DNA of 64,000 nucleotides from assembly GCA_027483535.1 (NCBI GenBank), contig JAIXUN010000002.1:372001-436000 (forward strand), written 5' to 3'. Below, in pieces: positions 48,864 through 57,179 of this stretch (the stretch's first letter is position 1; each line of letters starts with the position of its first letter). Both the position numbers and the translations under genes were made by a program. The notes under the pieces were generated by a model. The model was given only the letters and a program-made list of their open reading frames with translations, was not told the origin of the DNA and searched no databases. The stretch is from a bacterium. GTDB lineage: Bacteria > Armatimonadota > Fimbriimonadia > Fimbriimonadales > Fimbriimonadaceae.

Positions 48864-49979
48864 TCACACTTTTGACGCGTCGAATCCCAGTAGCGTTGCC
48901 AAAAGATAAAAGACGCCATAGGCCGCAAAAGAGCCGCTGATCACGTGCAATATTCCCGAGTTGATCAACCGAACCAGAGGCGAGGGTCGGGAAAGTCGAC
49001 CCGTTGCGTACGCCTTAAGCAACTCTTCTCCAGCCGCAATCCCATTCAAAAGCTGCTTGTCTGAAGCCGGGCGAGTGGTGAGGAAGTTCTGAACCCAGTT
49101 ACCCGCGGGTCGCCAGAAGAATGCCGCAACAATGATCGCGACGAGCAACCGCAGGTCTGCCAATGGAATCCAAGGCGTCTCTGCGATGAGCAAAAACAGA
49201 GTCGCGCCAACGGCGATATTGGTGCCGCAACGTGGGTGAACCCGCGGCATACGCTTCACGATCTCCAACGCAAGAGGCTCGTCGCGCTCAATGGCGTGAA
49301 CCACCTGGTGCTCAGCGGCGTGAATTCCAGAGATGGGTGACAGCCTAAAAGCGAGCAGCAGAAAGGCAAGAGGAATGATGTCGAACGCCCCCAGCGCACT
49401 GTCGGGAACCAGGACACCCCTCTTCTCGAGCAGTTCCAACCCGCCGATCACCATTAATCGACCCGCGAGAAAGATCACGAACATCGTTGCGCCCGTGAGG
49501 GCCAGTGCCCACGGATTCGCGCCCGATCGGATAGAGCCCGTGGTGAGATAAACGCCCAACGGAGTGGCCATCCCTCCCACCATGCCGGGCCGAGGAGGAT
49601 CAAGGTTCAGCCCCCAGAAGCAGGCCGCGTTGAGCAGACCAACGGGACGGTTATCATCGTCGACCACGACAATCGCTCCAAAACGCTCCTGGTCGAGCAT
49701 TCGAACCGCTTGTGCCGCCGATTCGTAAGGCTTGATCGTCGGCGTATCCCGAGCAATCTCAATCACTGCCGAGTTGCGATCGACCGCCTCTCCGTAGGCG
49801 TGCATCAACTCTTTGTCAGAGACAATGCCGATGAATCGACCCTCGCGAGTGACCGCGACCATTCCCACTCCGCTTTCAGCAAGACGCAGAGTCGCCACCT
49901 GAATCGATGTCGCCCCGTCCACCTCAGGGACCGGGCGCATGAGGGCACCCGCAGGGCGGTCGAGTCGATCAGAGGTCAC
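48864..49979 (-). CDS. CBS-domain protein fused to DUF1385 membrane domain
   Basis: Residues about 10-125 hold two CBS motifs (VGMVAVTREGRFIGIVSDKE, FGAIVVVDDDNRPVGLLN), which usually bind adenine nucleotides. The rest is DUF1385: PGMVGGMATPLGVYL at the start, hydrophobic helices, then SPISGIHAAEHQVVHAIE and MPRVHPRCGTNI, a His/Cys set that looks metal-binding. DUF1385 has no firmly established role. The GTG start has CATAAT 7 nt upstream and AAGGA directly before it. It is divergent from pfkA across a 76-bp spacer and lies 23 nt before secG. Confidence 0.85.
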   Translation of the reverse strand: MTSDRLDRPAGALMRPVPEVDGATSIQVATLRLAESGVGMVAVTREGRFIGIVSDKELMHAYGEAVDRNSAVIEIARDTPTIKPYESAAQAVRMLDQERFGAIVVVDDDNRPVGLLNAACFWGLNLDPPRPGMVGGMATPLGVYLTTGSIRSGANPWALALTGATMFVIFLAGRLMVIGGLELLEKRGVLVPDSALGAFDIIPLAFLLLAFRLSPISGIHAAEHQVVHAIERDEPLALEIVKRMPRVHPRCGTNIAVGATLFLLIAETPWIPLADLRLLVAIIVAAFFWRPAGNWVQNFLTTRPASDKQLLNGIAAGEELLKAYATGRLSRPSPLVRLINSGILHVISGSFAAYGVFYLLATLLGFDASKV

Positions 49980-50055
49980 TCCTTGAATTATGGTGCTTTC
50001 TCACCTCATCTCAACGCGTAGCATTGCGGATCGGGTTGGACATAATGAATCTGTC

Positions 50056-51015
50056 GTGAAGCGAATCGGTGTGCTGACCAGCGGAGGGGACGCTCCGGGA
50101 ATGAATGCGGCGGTACGAGCCGTTGTTCGAACGGCAGTTCACCGAAACGTTGAGATCGTCGGCTTCTATCACGGTTGGGAAGGCGTCATCCAGAACGAGT
50201 TCAAAGAGATGACCTCCAAAACGGTTGGCGGCATCATTGATCGGGGTGGCACCATCCTTCGTTCCGCCCGAAGTGCCCGATTCCGAGAAAAAGCGGGTCG
50301 TGAGGAGGCCATGGCTAACCTCCGCAAAAACGAAATCGAGGGGCTTGTCGTCATCGGCGGAGATGGATCGCTCACGGGCGCACTGAAGCTTCAAGAAGAG
50401 TTTGACTATCCGGTGATGGGGGTCCCTGGCTCGATCGACAACGATATCAGCGGCACCGATTACTCCATCGGTTTCGATACCGCCGTCAACACCGCGGTCG
50501 ATGGAATCGACCGTTTGCGAGATACCGCTTACTCCCACGATCGCGTTTTCGTGGTGGAAGTCATGGGACGTCGGAACGGGTTCATTGCCGTTGAATGTGC
50601 CCTCGCAGGCGGTGCCGAAGCCGTCTTGATCCCGGAAGTTCCGTACTCGCTGCTCGATATCTGTGACTCGCTGAAAGCTGCTGCCGAACTCGGCAAGCGC
50701 AGTTCGATCATCGTCGTCGCCGAGGGGGCCGCTCGGGCAAGCGACGTTAAAACGTTCATCGAGAAGAACACCGGTTTCGACACGCGATACACCGTCTTGG
50801 GGCACTTGCAGCGCGGTGGATCGCCCACGATGTTTGATCGAGTCCTTGCTCTCCGGCTCGGCTCTCAGGCCACCAACCGTCTCATCAGCGGCTTCAGGGG
50901 AGAGATGGCAGGGGTCGACGGTGGAAAACTGGTCAGCCACCCGCTCACCTACGTTTTGAGCACCGAACGGCAAATCGACCCGAGCAAACTCGTTCTTGTT
51001 GAGCAAATGGCGTAG
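50056..51015 (+). CDS. pfkA: ATP-dependent 6-phosphofructokinase
   Basis: Phosphorylates fructose-6-P in glycolysis. Seen: RIGVLTSGGDAPGMNAAVRAVV, VVIGGDGSLTGA (GGDGS, the form of ATP-dependent enzymes), PGSIDNDISGTDYSIGFDTA with catalytic Asp, EVMGRRNGFIA and LGHLQRGGSPT. 320 residues, normal. GTG at 50056 with CATAAT (50041-50046) 9 nt upstream and no Shine-Dalgarno sequence. A fruK-like gene follows after 12 nt. Confidence 0.95.
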   Translation: MKRIGVLTSGGDAPGMNAAVRAVVRTAVHRNVEIVGFYHGWEGVIQNEFKEMTSKTVGGIIDRGGTILRSARSARFREKAGREEAMANLRKNEIEGLVVIGGDGSLTGALKLQEEFDYPVMGVPGSIDNDISGTDYSIGFDTAVNTAVDGIDRLRDTAYSHDRVFVVEVMGRRNGFIAVECALAGGAEAVLIPEVPYSLLDICDSLKAAAELGKRSSIIVVAEGAARASDVKTFIEKNTGFDTRYTVLGHLQRGGSPTMFDRVLALRLGSQATNRLISGFRGEMAGVDGGKLVSHPLTYVLSTERQIDPSKLVLVEQMA

Positions 51016-51027
51016 CCTAAAGCCATC

Positions 51028-51966
51028 ATGATTCTGAGCGTGACTCCGAACCCATCCATCGATCACGCGCTGTTCGTGGAATCGTTGAAGCTGGGAGACA
51101 CCAACCGAGTGGTTCGCGTGGAGCGAGACGCGGGTGGAAAGGGCGTCAACCTCTCTCGTATCGCGGCCGAACTTGGGGCGAAGACCCTCGCGACGGGCTT
51201 CTTAGCCGGTGCGGCCGGAGCCTATGTCAGGTCGGTATTGGAAGCACAACGCGCCCTGCACGACTTCGTCGAAGTCCCCGGCGAAACGCGAACGAACTTC
51301 AGTGTTGAGGACGATTCCAAGACCCCTCCGACAACCTTCAACGAGCGTGGGCCATCGGTAACGCCCGAGGATATCGACCGGCTTGTTTCTAAAGTAGAAG
51401 CCTTATCCAAGGCTTCGGCATGGGTGTGCATTGGAGGCTCGCTACCGCCGGGGGCTCCGGTCGATCTGTATGCTCGCTTGGTGAAAGTCGCACAGGCTGA
51501 AGGGGCGAAGGTTCTGATCGACGGCGACGGTCCGCATCAAGAATTGGGACTCAAAGCGAGTCCAGACTTCATCAAGCCGAATCACGAAGAGGCGGGTCGC
51601 CTTCTTGGGCGCGAGATTCAAACCGATGAGGAAGCGGTGACCGCCGCGAAAGAGCTCGCCGTTCGCCTTGGCGGAGAAGATCGAATTGTCGTGATCAGCC
51701 GAGGCAAGAAAGGCGCCGTTCTCGCTCAGGGCGACACGTTGCTCGTTGGAGAGTCACCAGAGGTGGAAGTCAAGAGCACCATCGGGAGCGGGGATTCCAT
51801 GCTTGGAGCCATGCTGTGGGCAATCACCTCCGGCAAATCCATCGAGGAAGCTCTCCGATGGGGTCTCGCCGCAGGAGCGGCCACGGCTACTACCGACGGA
51901 TCTGGCATCGGTCGGCGACCCGTGATCGAGGAACTCTATCAGCGGTCCAAGGTTCACAAAATCTGA
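51028..51966 (+). CDS. fruK: 1-phosphofructokinase/hexose kinase (PfkB family)
   Basis: Ribokinase-fold kinase of the FruK/LacC/PfkB group, acting on fructose-1-P, tagatose-6-P or fructose-6-P. Seen: VTPNPSIDHALFVE, DAGGKGVNLSRIAAELG, NERGPSVTPED, WVCIGGSLPPGAP, KPNHEEAGRLLG and TIGSGDSMLGAML with the catalytic Asp. No PTS genes are nearby, so a second 6-phosphofructokinase is as likely as a true fruK. 312 residues. Confidence 0.85.
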   Translation: MILSVTPNPSIDHALFVESLKLGDTNRVVRVERDAGGKGVNLSRIAAELGAKTLATGFLAGAAGAYVRSVLEAQRALHDFVEVPGETRTNFSVEDDSKTPPTTFNERGPSVTPEDIDRLVSKVEALSKASAWVCIGGSLPPGAPVDLYARLVKVAQAEGAKVLIDGDGPHQELGLKASPDFIKPNHEEAGRLLGREIQTDEEAVTAAKELAVRLGGEDRIVVISRGKKGAVLAQGDTLLVGESPEVEVKSTIGSGDSMLGAMLWAITSGKSIEEALRWGLAAGAATATTDGSGIGRRPVIEELYQRSKVHKI

Positions 51967-51991
51967 GGTCGTTCACCGAGCCTAAAGTGGT

Positions 51992-52756
51992 TCACCGGGT
52001 CTGAAGTTCCTTCTCGAACGCTTCCAGCCCTTGAATCCACTTCTCCCAGCTCTTCGATGCTTGAATCCGATGCTTGAGAAGCGTGGAGTGATTCGGCGAT
52101 CGATAGTCGAGAGTTGCCTGTAAACGCACGCGTTCAGTCGAATCCAGGTGGGGTCGCCGTCCCAGTAGCGTCTCGACAATTTCAGCCCCGACCAGAAGCC
52201 GCCAAATGTTTTGGCTGGGATAAGACTTCGCGACCTGTCTCTTGAACTTTCGCTCTTCAGATGAGAGGGTCAGAATCTGCTCGCCGCGAGTCTCGCTGAA
52301 TCGGTTGAACTGCTGGTATCGCCGGTAGTACGAGTAGTAGAACGGAATCTCTACCAACGGTTTGCCAAATGCCTGAAAGACGAGGCGGTGGGTGGCGTCA
52401 TGATCCAAATGCCCCTGTTCAAAGGCTCCGGCATAAACCCTCACTGGCTGAACCTGTTGGATCATCTCCTGGAAGGACTGGAACAGCTTGACCATCTCGA
52501 GGCAGACTTCACCGTCGGTTCCTTCATGAAAGAAAGTCTGGCCCTCCGGCACGCCTACTCTTTTCGCAAAGGCTAGAGCTTCCTGTTTGCGAACTGGGGT
52601 GTGATGCGTCCACGAGAGAAAGGTCGGAACGCCCGCTTCCACCATCCGCTTGATCGTCACGCAAATGCTGATCTCATCGTCTGGATGAGTCAGGCAGAAG
52701 AGAACCGGCCCGGCGGTAGGTGTGAACAGTTCCGGAGTGTTGGCGTCTTGGTTCAC
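51992..52756 (-). CDS. PIG-L (LmbE) family deacetylase
   Basis: Zinc-dependent N-deacetylase family acting on N-acetylglucosaminyl groups of lipids or thiols. [10 protein letters not shown] holds the first His-Pro-Asp-Asp metal site and [11 protein letters not shown] the second. The C-terminal third is Arg-rich and unassigned. GTG start overlaps the stop of the rfaE2 gene (GTGA, 52753-52756), placing it in the LPS operon, where it may trim an acetamido sugar. Substrate not known. Confidence 0.85.
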   Translation of the reverse strand: MNQDANTPELFTPTAGPVLFCLTHPDDEISICVTIKRMVEAGVPTFLSWTHHTPVRKQEALAFAKRVGVPEGQTFFHEGTDGEVCLEMVKLFQSFQEMIQQVQPVRVYAGAFEQGHLDHDATHRLVFQAFGKPLVEIPFYYSYYRRYQQFNRFSETRGEQILTLSSEERKFKRQVAKSYPSQNIWRLLVGAEIVETLLGRRPHLDSTERVRLQATLDYRSPNHSTLLKHRIQASKSWEKWIQGLEAFEKELQTR

Positions 52757-53244
52757 TGAGGAGGCGCTTCCTCCAAGCCTAGCGATCGGATCGCCCGGGT
52801 GGAAGACCGTCCCTCCAGCAGGGGCAGAATCTTCACCTCGCCGCCGTACCCAAGAACAATTTTCGCCTCGGGCAGATCCTCTACGCGGTAGTCGCCGCCC
52901 TTCACGTGGACATCGGGTTTCAGACGACTGATCAGCGCCTCGGGCGTGTCTTCTTCAAACGGGATCGCAACGGCGACACACCGAAGCGCCTCCAGGACAA
53001 CGAGTCGATCTTCCAGCGTATGAATCGGCCGGGTCGGACCCTTGTTCAGCCGCTTCACGCTGGCGTCAGAGTTCACGCCAACAACAAGAAGGTCGCCCAG
53101 TTCCGCCGCTTGTTTTAGGTACGTCACATGACCCGCGTGCAGAATGTCGAACACGCCATTGGTGAATACCACTCGCTTCCCATGCCGCATCTCACTCAGG
53201 TCCGCAAAGCGCGTTTCGATGGCTTCTTGAATTGAAAAACTCAT
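52753..53244 (-). CDS. rfaE2: Heptose-1-phosphate nucleotidyltransferase (RfaE2/HldE-C)
   Basis: Cytidylyltransferase-fold enzyme that activates D-glycero-beta-D-manno-heptose-1-P to ADP-heptose for LPS core. Seen: [19 protein letters not shown] (HxGH), [30 protein letters not shown] and [16 protein letters not shown] near the end. Only the second domain of HldE is present; a separate kinase is expected elsewhere. The ATG at 53244 overlaps the stop of the GT9 gene by 4 nt. 163 residues. Confidence 0.92.
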   Translation of the reverse strand: MSFSIQEAIETRFADLSEMRHGKRVVFTNGVFDILHAGHVTYLKQAAELGDLLVVGVNSDASVKRLNKGPTRPIHTLEDRLVVLEALRCVAVAIPFEEDTPEALISRLKPDVHVKGGDYRVEDLPEAKIVLGYGGEVKILPLLEGRSSTRAIRSLGLEEAPPQ

Positions 53245-54191
53245 TGAATGGCTTCCCACAGTCTGGTGAAAACAACTTCCGGAACGATGTTCGCCAGCGA
53301 ATCGGGGTCGTAAAGGGTACGCCCAATCTGACCGTAAGGGCAAGATCGTTGCGGTTTGGTGATGCTGTAGAGCCCAACCGTTGGGAGGTTGATGGCGGCA
53401 GCGATATGAGAGGAACCCGTGTCACCCGCGAGATGACCGTTTGCGAGCGAAAGCAGCGACACCAACTGCCTCACCGAAGTTTTGCCCAAGAGATTAATGG
53501 CCGGGCACTCGCAATGATCCAGCACTTCCTGCGCCGCATCCTGATCTGCCTTTGCTTTGCCACCAATAAGAACCGACTGGACGCCGTTCTCATGAAGGAG
53601 GTCGATGACCTTGGCAAAGGAGGGCGCGGGCCAACGTTTGGTTACCCAACCCGCTCCGGCGTTCATGACCACAAAAGGACCAGAAACCCCAACCTCGGCA
53701 AGCAAGGTTTGAACAATCTCGGTGTCTTCTTCCTTGGGCGAAAGTCGAAAGCCGGGTGATTCGGGCGGTTCGCCACCAAGTTTCTGAATCGCCGCCCGCG
53801 CAACGTCCACGTACTGATCGACCACGTGAACCGAACTGGGGTCGGGAAGGACGGGGGACGAGAAAAGGGAAGCACCCTCGCGCTGCCAGTGATAACCGAG
53901 CTTCAAATTCGACTCTGCAGCGCGAACTACTAGGGCGCTTTTCAGAAGCCCTTGAAGATCCAACGCGGCGTCGAACGGCTCGCCAAAATCGGGAATTGAG
54001 CCTCTCTTGTGACTTGGCTTCAGGGGAAGAACGGTATCGACCGCATCACAGCATTCAACGATGCCCGCAAAGCGAGGGTCGACCGCCCAGGTGATGTGCG
54101 ACTCCGGGAAAGCCTGCTTCAAAGCCACTGCCGCTGGAAGACTGCAAACCGTGTCTCCCAGGGCAGATAGTCGGCTGATAAGAAACTTCAT
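53241..54191 (-). CDS. GT9 heptosyltransferase-type glycosyltransferase
   Basis: Glycosyltransferase family 9 (WaaC/WaaF type), which adds heptose from ADP-heptose to lipid A-Kdo or the inner core. Seen: [47 protein letters not shown] and [26 protein letters not shown]. 316 residues. It is followed directly by rfaE2, which makes the donor. Acceptor position unknown. GACGGAG lies about 10 nt before the ATG. Confidence 0.88.
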   Translation of the reverse strand: MKFLISRLSALGDTVCSLPAAVALKQAFPESHITWAVDPRFAGIVECCDAVDTVLPLKPSHKRGSIPDFGEPFDAALDLQGLLKSALVVRAAESNLKLGYHWQREGASLFSSPVLPDPSSVHVVDQYVDVARAAIQKLGGEPPESPGFRLSPKEEDTEIVQTLLAEVGVSGPFVVMNAGAGWVTKRWPAPSFAKVIDLLHENGVQSVLIGGKAKADQDAAQEVLDHCECPAINLLGKTSVRQLVSLLSLANGHLAGDTGSSHIAAAINLPTVGLYSITKPQRSCPYGQIGRTLYDPDSLANIVPEVVFTRLWEAIQ

Positions 54192-54258
54192 GGCGGAATC
54201 GCTCCGTCATTCTATCCCCTTCAATCAGAGAGGACCGAAAAGGGTCAGGCGAAAAGGG

Positions 54259-54714
54259 TCAGCCGATGAGGGGCTTCAGACGGGCATACAGCTCTTCGGG
54301 CTTCTGCGAGCCGATCAGCATCGACTTGCCATCCTTCAGCTTGAGTTTCACGCCCCGGTTGCCGCGTGCGTTCAGGCAGGTGACCGGAATCCCTCGGATC
54401 CCCCACCCGCCGTACTCTCGAATCGGGTTGTAGGTGACCACCTCGGCAGATTGGATGGTTTCGAAGGCGAAGCTTCGGCGATAGAGCGTGACCAGACCAA
54501 ACCGAACCCTGAGCGCCTCCCCGTCGATGACCGTTGTCATGGGACCCATCGCCGTCCAAATCAACCCCATCAAAAGCGCCACGAAGAGGGCCGCGATGGC
54601 ATCCTTCATCTCCTTGGAGGACATTAAAATCGCGATCGGCATGAACAATCCCATACCTAGCACCAGGATGTCTACCCAGAGATCGTATCGTTGAACTTCT
54701 CGGTATCTCTCCAT
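54259..54714 (-). CDS. Small membrane protein with PH-like (DUF304-like) domain
   Basis: Two membrane helices (about residues 14-32 and 40-60) are followed by a PH-like beta domain: TTVIDGEALRVRFGLVTLYRR, FAFETIQSAEVVTYNPI, GVKLKLKDGKSMLIGSQKPEELYARL. This is the layout of bacterial PH-domain membrane proteins of unknown function. It lies 8 nt from the acyltransferase gene in the lipid A cluster, so an envelope role is plausible. 151 residues. Confidence 0.75.
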   Translation of the reverse strand: MERYREVQRYDLWVDILVLGMGLFMPIAILMSSKEMKDAIAALFVALLMGLIWTAMGPMTTVIDGEALRVRFGLVTLYRRSFAFETIQSAEVVTYNPIREYGGWGIRGIPVTCLNARGNRGVKLKLKDGKSMLIGSQKPEELYARLKPLIG

Positions 54715-54722
54715 GGCGATCG

Positions 54723-55685
54723 TTACGGATTGGGGGATGATTCGGGTTGCGAAAGGAGTCCGCGCCGCCTCGCCTCACGCCACCGATCGTGCATCCAGAG
54801 ATATTGTTCGGGAGCAATACGGATCATCTGCTCGATCGCGGCGTTCACCCGAGTCATCACCTGCTCTGGAGTCTCTCCGTCGACCGCCACGATCGGTTCT
54901 AGAAGATGAATCTCGTACTGCCCGACTCCAACGCGCACGCAACAAGAGGGCAAGAGCGGTGCTTTAGTTCGAAGATGCAAAACCGCCGGACCAAGAACCG
55001 TTCCTGCAGGCTGTCCGAAGAAAGGAATGATCGCTTCTTTGGAGTTCTGATCGGGAAGAATGCCGATGAGTTCGCCTTCTTTGAGCAGTCGCAACAGGTC
55101 TCGGATGCTTCGACCGCGCGCCAGCATCTTCATTCCGTGGTGGCTTCGGATCGCATCGACCTTCACTTGAACGCCGGAATCGTTCGCCTCTCTCGCGACG
55201 CTGGTGATGCTTCGGCCCATGATAATCGCCCAGTGGCTGAACCGTTCCCAGTTTCCTAAGTGTGCGGTCACGCCGAGGGTGCCCAAGGATCGGTTCTCAT
55301 CCTTCAGAAACTCTTCAAGCCCATGCACTCGAACCACCGAATTCCGCATCTCCTCTTCCGTGCGAAGCGGTGACCGAAGGAAGTCGGCCATCACCCTTCC
55401 GAAGTGCTTGTAATGTTCCAGCACAACTTCATGGCGCTTTTCGTCGGTCCATTCCGGGAAAGCGATCTTTAAGTTATTGAAAGCGACCTGCCGCCGTTTG
55501 CCCGCCAATCTGTAGAAGAGGAGTCCCGCCTTCTCGCCACGTCGCTCGTTAAGAGCGATGTCCTTCACGCGGAAGTATCGAACGAGGAGGTTAAAAAGAG
55601 GCAAGCTGAGCGCGTTGACAATCCGTGTTTTGGTGCGCTTCTTAAAGTTGCGCCATTCGGTTGCGGAACCACTCTTTGAACTCAT
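54723..55685 (-). CDS. LpxL/HtrB-like lipid A acyltransferase
   Basis: Lysophospholipid acyltransferase family, which adds a secondary acyl chain to Kdo-lipid A. Seen: a membrane-proximal N-terminus, KRRQVAFNNLKIAFPEW, GVTAHLGNWERFSHWAI (the HX4E active-site motif), SIRDLLRLLKEGELIGILPDQN and the terminal PEQYLWMHDRWR. The start overlaps the end of lpxK; the ATG at 55685 is chosen, 55706 is possible. Co-transcribed with lpxK. Whether it is LpxL, LpxM or another acyltransferase is not resolved. Confidence 0.87.
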   Translation of the reverse strand: MSSKSGSATEWRNFKKRTKTRIVNALSLPLFNLLVRYFRVKDIALNERRGEKAGLLFYRLAGKRRQVAFNNLKIAFPEWTDEKRHEVVLEHYKHFGRVMADFLRSPLRTEEEMRNSVVRVHGLEEFLKDENRSLGTLGVTAHLGNWERFSHWAIIMGRSITSVAREANDSGVQVKVDAIRSHHGMKMLARGRSIRDLLRLLKEGELIGILPDQNSKEAIIPFFGQPAGTVLGPAVLHLRTKAPLLPSCCVRVGVGQYEIHLLEPIVAVDGETPEQVMTRVNAAIEQMIRIAPEQYLWMHDRWREARRRGLLSQPESSPNP

Positions 55686-56634
55686 CTTCGGGCTGAATGG
55701 TCGCATTGCGAACCACTCTTCCTATTGTGACCGTTTCCGATCCGCCAACATTCACCCGCCCATCAAGAACATCGGCCCGCTGCCTTAACTTCACCCAATC
55801 TTTTGTGGTCACAAGAACGGGATAGCCAGGATGGATTTGCTTGAAAAGAGAGGCATCTTGAAGGGAGTGGTGATCACCGAGGGCGGTTAAAGAAGCGACT
55901 TCAATCCCCATCGATTCCACCGTCTGAACGAAACTTTGGGGTCGGCCAATGCCGCAAAGGAGGTGAGCTTTCGCGGGCTTTTCAGGAAGCCCAACCAGTT
56001 CCGGCTCGCTGTAGTCGATCGCGAACCGTTCGTTCGGAAGCATCATTGCCGCTCGCTTAGCATTGGAGCGTGGCTCTCGATACGGTCCCGCCGGAAGACA
56101 CCGGGCGTTCTTGGGTGATCGCTCGTCGACCAGAATCGCCAAGTGCACCTTTAGGGGAAGGTGTTGGAAGCCGTCGTCCATGAGCAGAATCCCATCCGGA
56201 TCGTTTTCATAGGCGATCTGTGCCGCCAGAGGTCGTCGTCGCCCGATTACCATCGGGAGATCGGGAAGAGCATCGCGAATGAGAGCGGGTTCGTCCCCAA
56301 AAACAAACGGATCTAATGGGCCCAGGGGAGCGAGTCGTGCTGCTTCTGAACTTGGCGATCCGTAGCCACTGCATCCGAGCGTGACCCGGTAGCCGAACTC
56401 CGTGAGCAACTTGGCCAAAAAGATCGTGACCGGCGTTTTCCCCATGCCGCCAACGGTGAGATTCCCGACGCAGATCACGCGGGGATGAGCCTCTTTGGAT
56501 TGCTTGATCCCGGACCGATACAGCCCGAGGTAAGCCTGCCAACCGCCTGCATAAAGCCAAGAAGCGGGGGTGAGTGCGGTGCGCATGATCGCCGAAGTGG
56601 CGGAGTCGCCGTACCAAATTTCTTCTGCGGTCAT
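55642..56634 (-). CDS. lpxK: Tetraacyldisaccharide 4'-kinase LpxK
   Basis: Phosphorylates the lipid A precursor at the 4' position. Seen: VICVGNLTVGGMGKTPVTIFL (P-loop), RVTLGCSGYGS, VIGRRRPLAA, GILLMDDGFQHLPLK, LPAGPYREP, LLCGIGRP and GDHHSL, VLVTTKDWVKLR. 330 residues, normal. First gene of the cluster lpxK, lpxL-like, PH-domain gene; presence of LpxK shows the organism makes lipid A. Divergent from the HIT gene. Confidence 0.95.
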   Translation of the reverse strand: MTAEEIWYGDSATSAIMRTALTPASWLYAGGWQAYLGLYRSGIKQSKEAHPRVICVGNLTVGGMGKTPVTIFLAKLLTEFGYRVTLGCSGYGSPSSEAARLAPLGPLDPFVFGDEPALIRDALPDLPMVIGRRRPLAAQIAYENDPDGILLMDDGFQHLPLKVHLAILVDERSPKNARCLPAGPYREPRSNAKRAAMMLPNERFAIDYSEPELVGLPEKPAKAHLLCGIGRPQSFVQTVESMGIEVASLTALGDHHSLQDASLFKQIHPGYPVLVTTKDWVKLRQRADVLDGRVNVGGSETVTIGRVVRNATIQPEDEFKEWFRNRMAQL

Positions 56635-56696
56635 GAATCCAATAGTGACACTCGCGAGATACCGGAGTTCGCGAGTTACCGATCATAATGCCACCA

Positions 56697-57029
56697 ATGG
56701 CGACGCTTTTCACTCGAATCATCAATCGGGAAATCCCGGCTGAAATCGTTTACGAAGACGATCACGTGGTCGCGTTCCGAGACATCGATCCTAAAGCGCC
56801 GACGCACATCCTCATCGTTCCTCGTCAGGAGATACCGGGAGTCGCGGAACTGCCGGACTCGGGCGATCACCTTCATCTGCTCAACGCGGCAAAGAAAATC
56901 GCCGAACAAGAGGGACTCACTAACGGCTACCGACTGGTGATCAACCAGGGCAACGACGGTGGTCAGACCGTTCCCCACCTTCACGTTCACCTTTTAGGCG
57001 GAAGGTCGCTCTCTTGGCCCCCCGGCTAG
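56697..57029 (+). CDS. HIT family protein (HinT-like)
   Basis: Histidine triad nucleotide hydrolase, usually acting on AMP-amides. Seen: TLFTRIINREIPAEIVYEDD, HILIVPRQEI, NQGNDGGQTVPHLHVHLLGG with the H-x-H-x-H triad. About 110 residues. CATAAT (56684-56689) ends 7 nt before the ATG at 56697, so I prefer this start over the ATG at 56688, which lies inside the promoter box. Confidence 0.93.
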   Translation: MATLFTRIINREIPAEIVYEDDHVVAFRDIDPKAPTHILIVPRQEIPGVAELPDSGDHLHLLNAAKKIAEQEGLTNGYRLVINQGNDGGQTVPHLHVHLLGGRSLSWPPG

Positions 57030-57179
57030 GTTAGGGCACTCTCCCCGAGTGAATCTGGAGGCAGGTATGCTCTCCCGTAATTCGAAGGGGTCTCCTACTG
57101 GCCGTGCGGGCTCGTTGAGACGTGGGGAAGCCGGGCTTCAGAGACGCCTTTGTCGGTCAGAGGTCGCTCTGGAGTCTTT
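57030..57179 (+). promoter_or_regulatory. Leader region of acnA
   Basis: A TATGCT -10 box near 57066-57071 would give an mRNA leader of about 100 nt, much longer than at neighbouring genes. GAAGCCGGGCTTC can form a small hairpin. GGAG at 57171-57174 is the ribosome binding site. No known riboswitch is recognised. Confidence 0.4.

Noticed and set aside
54234-54262. Two adjacent copies of CGAAAAGGGTCAG
   Set aside because: A short local duplication at the end of the PH-domain gene, with no further copies noticed.
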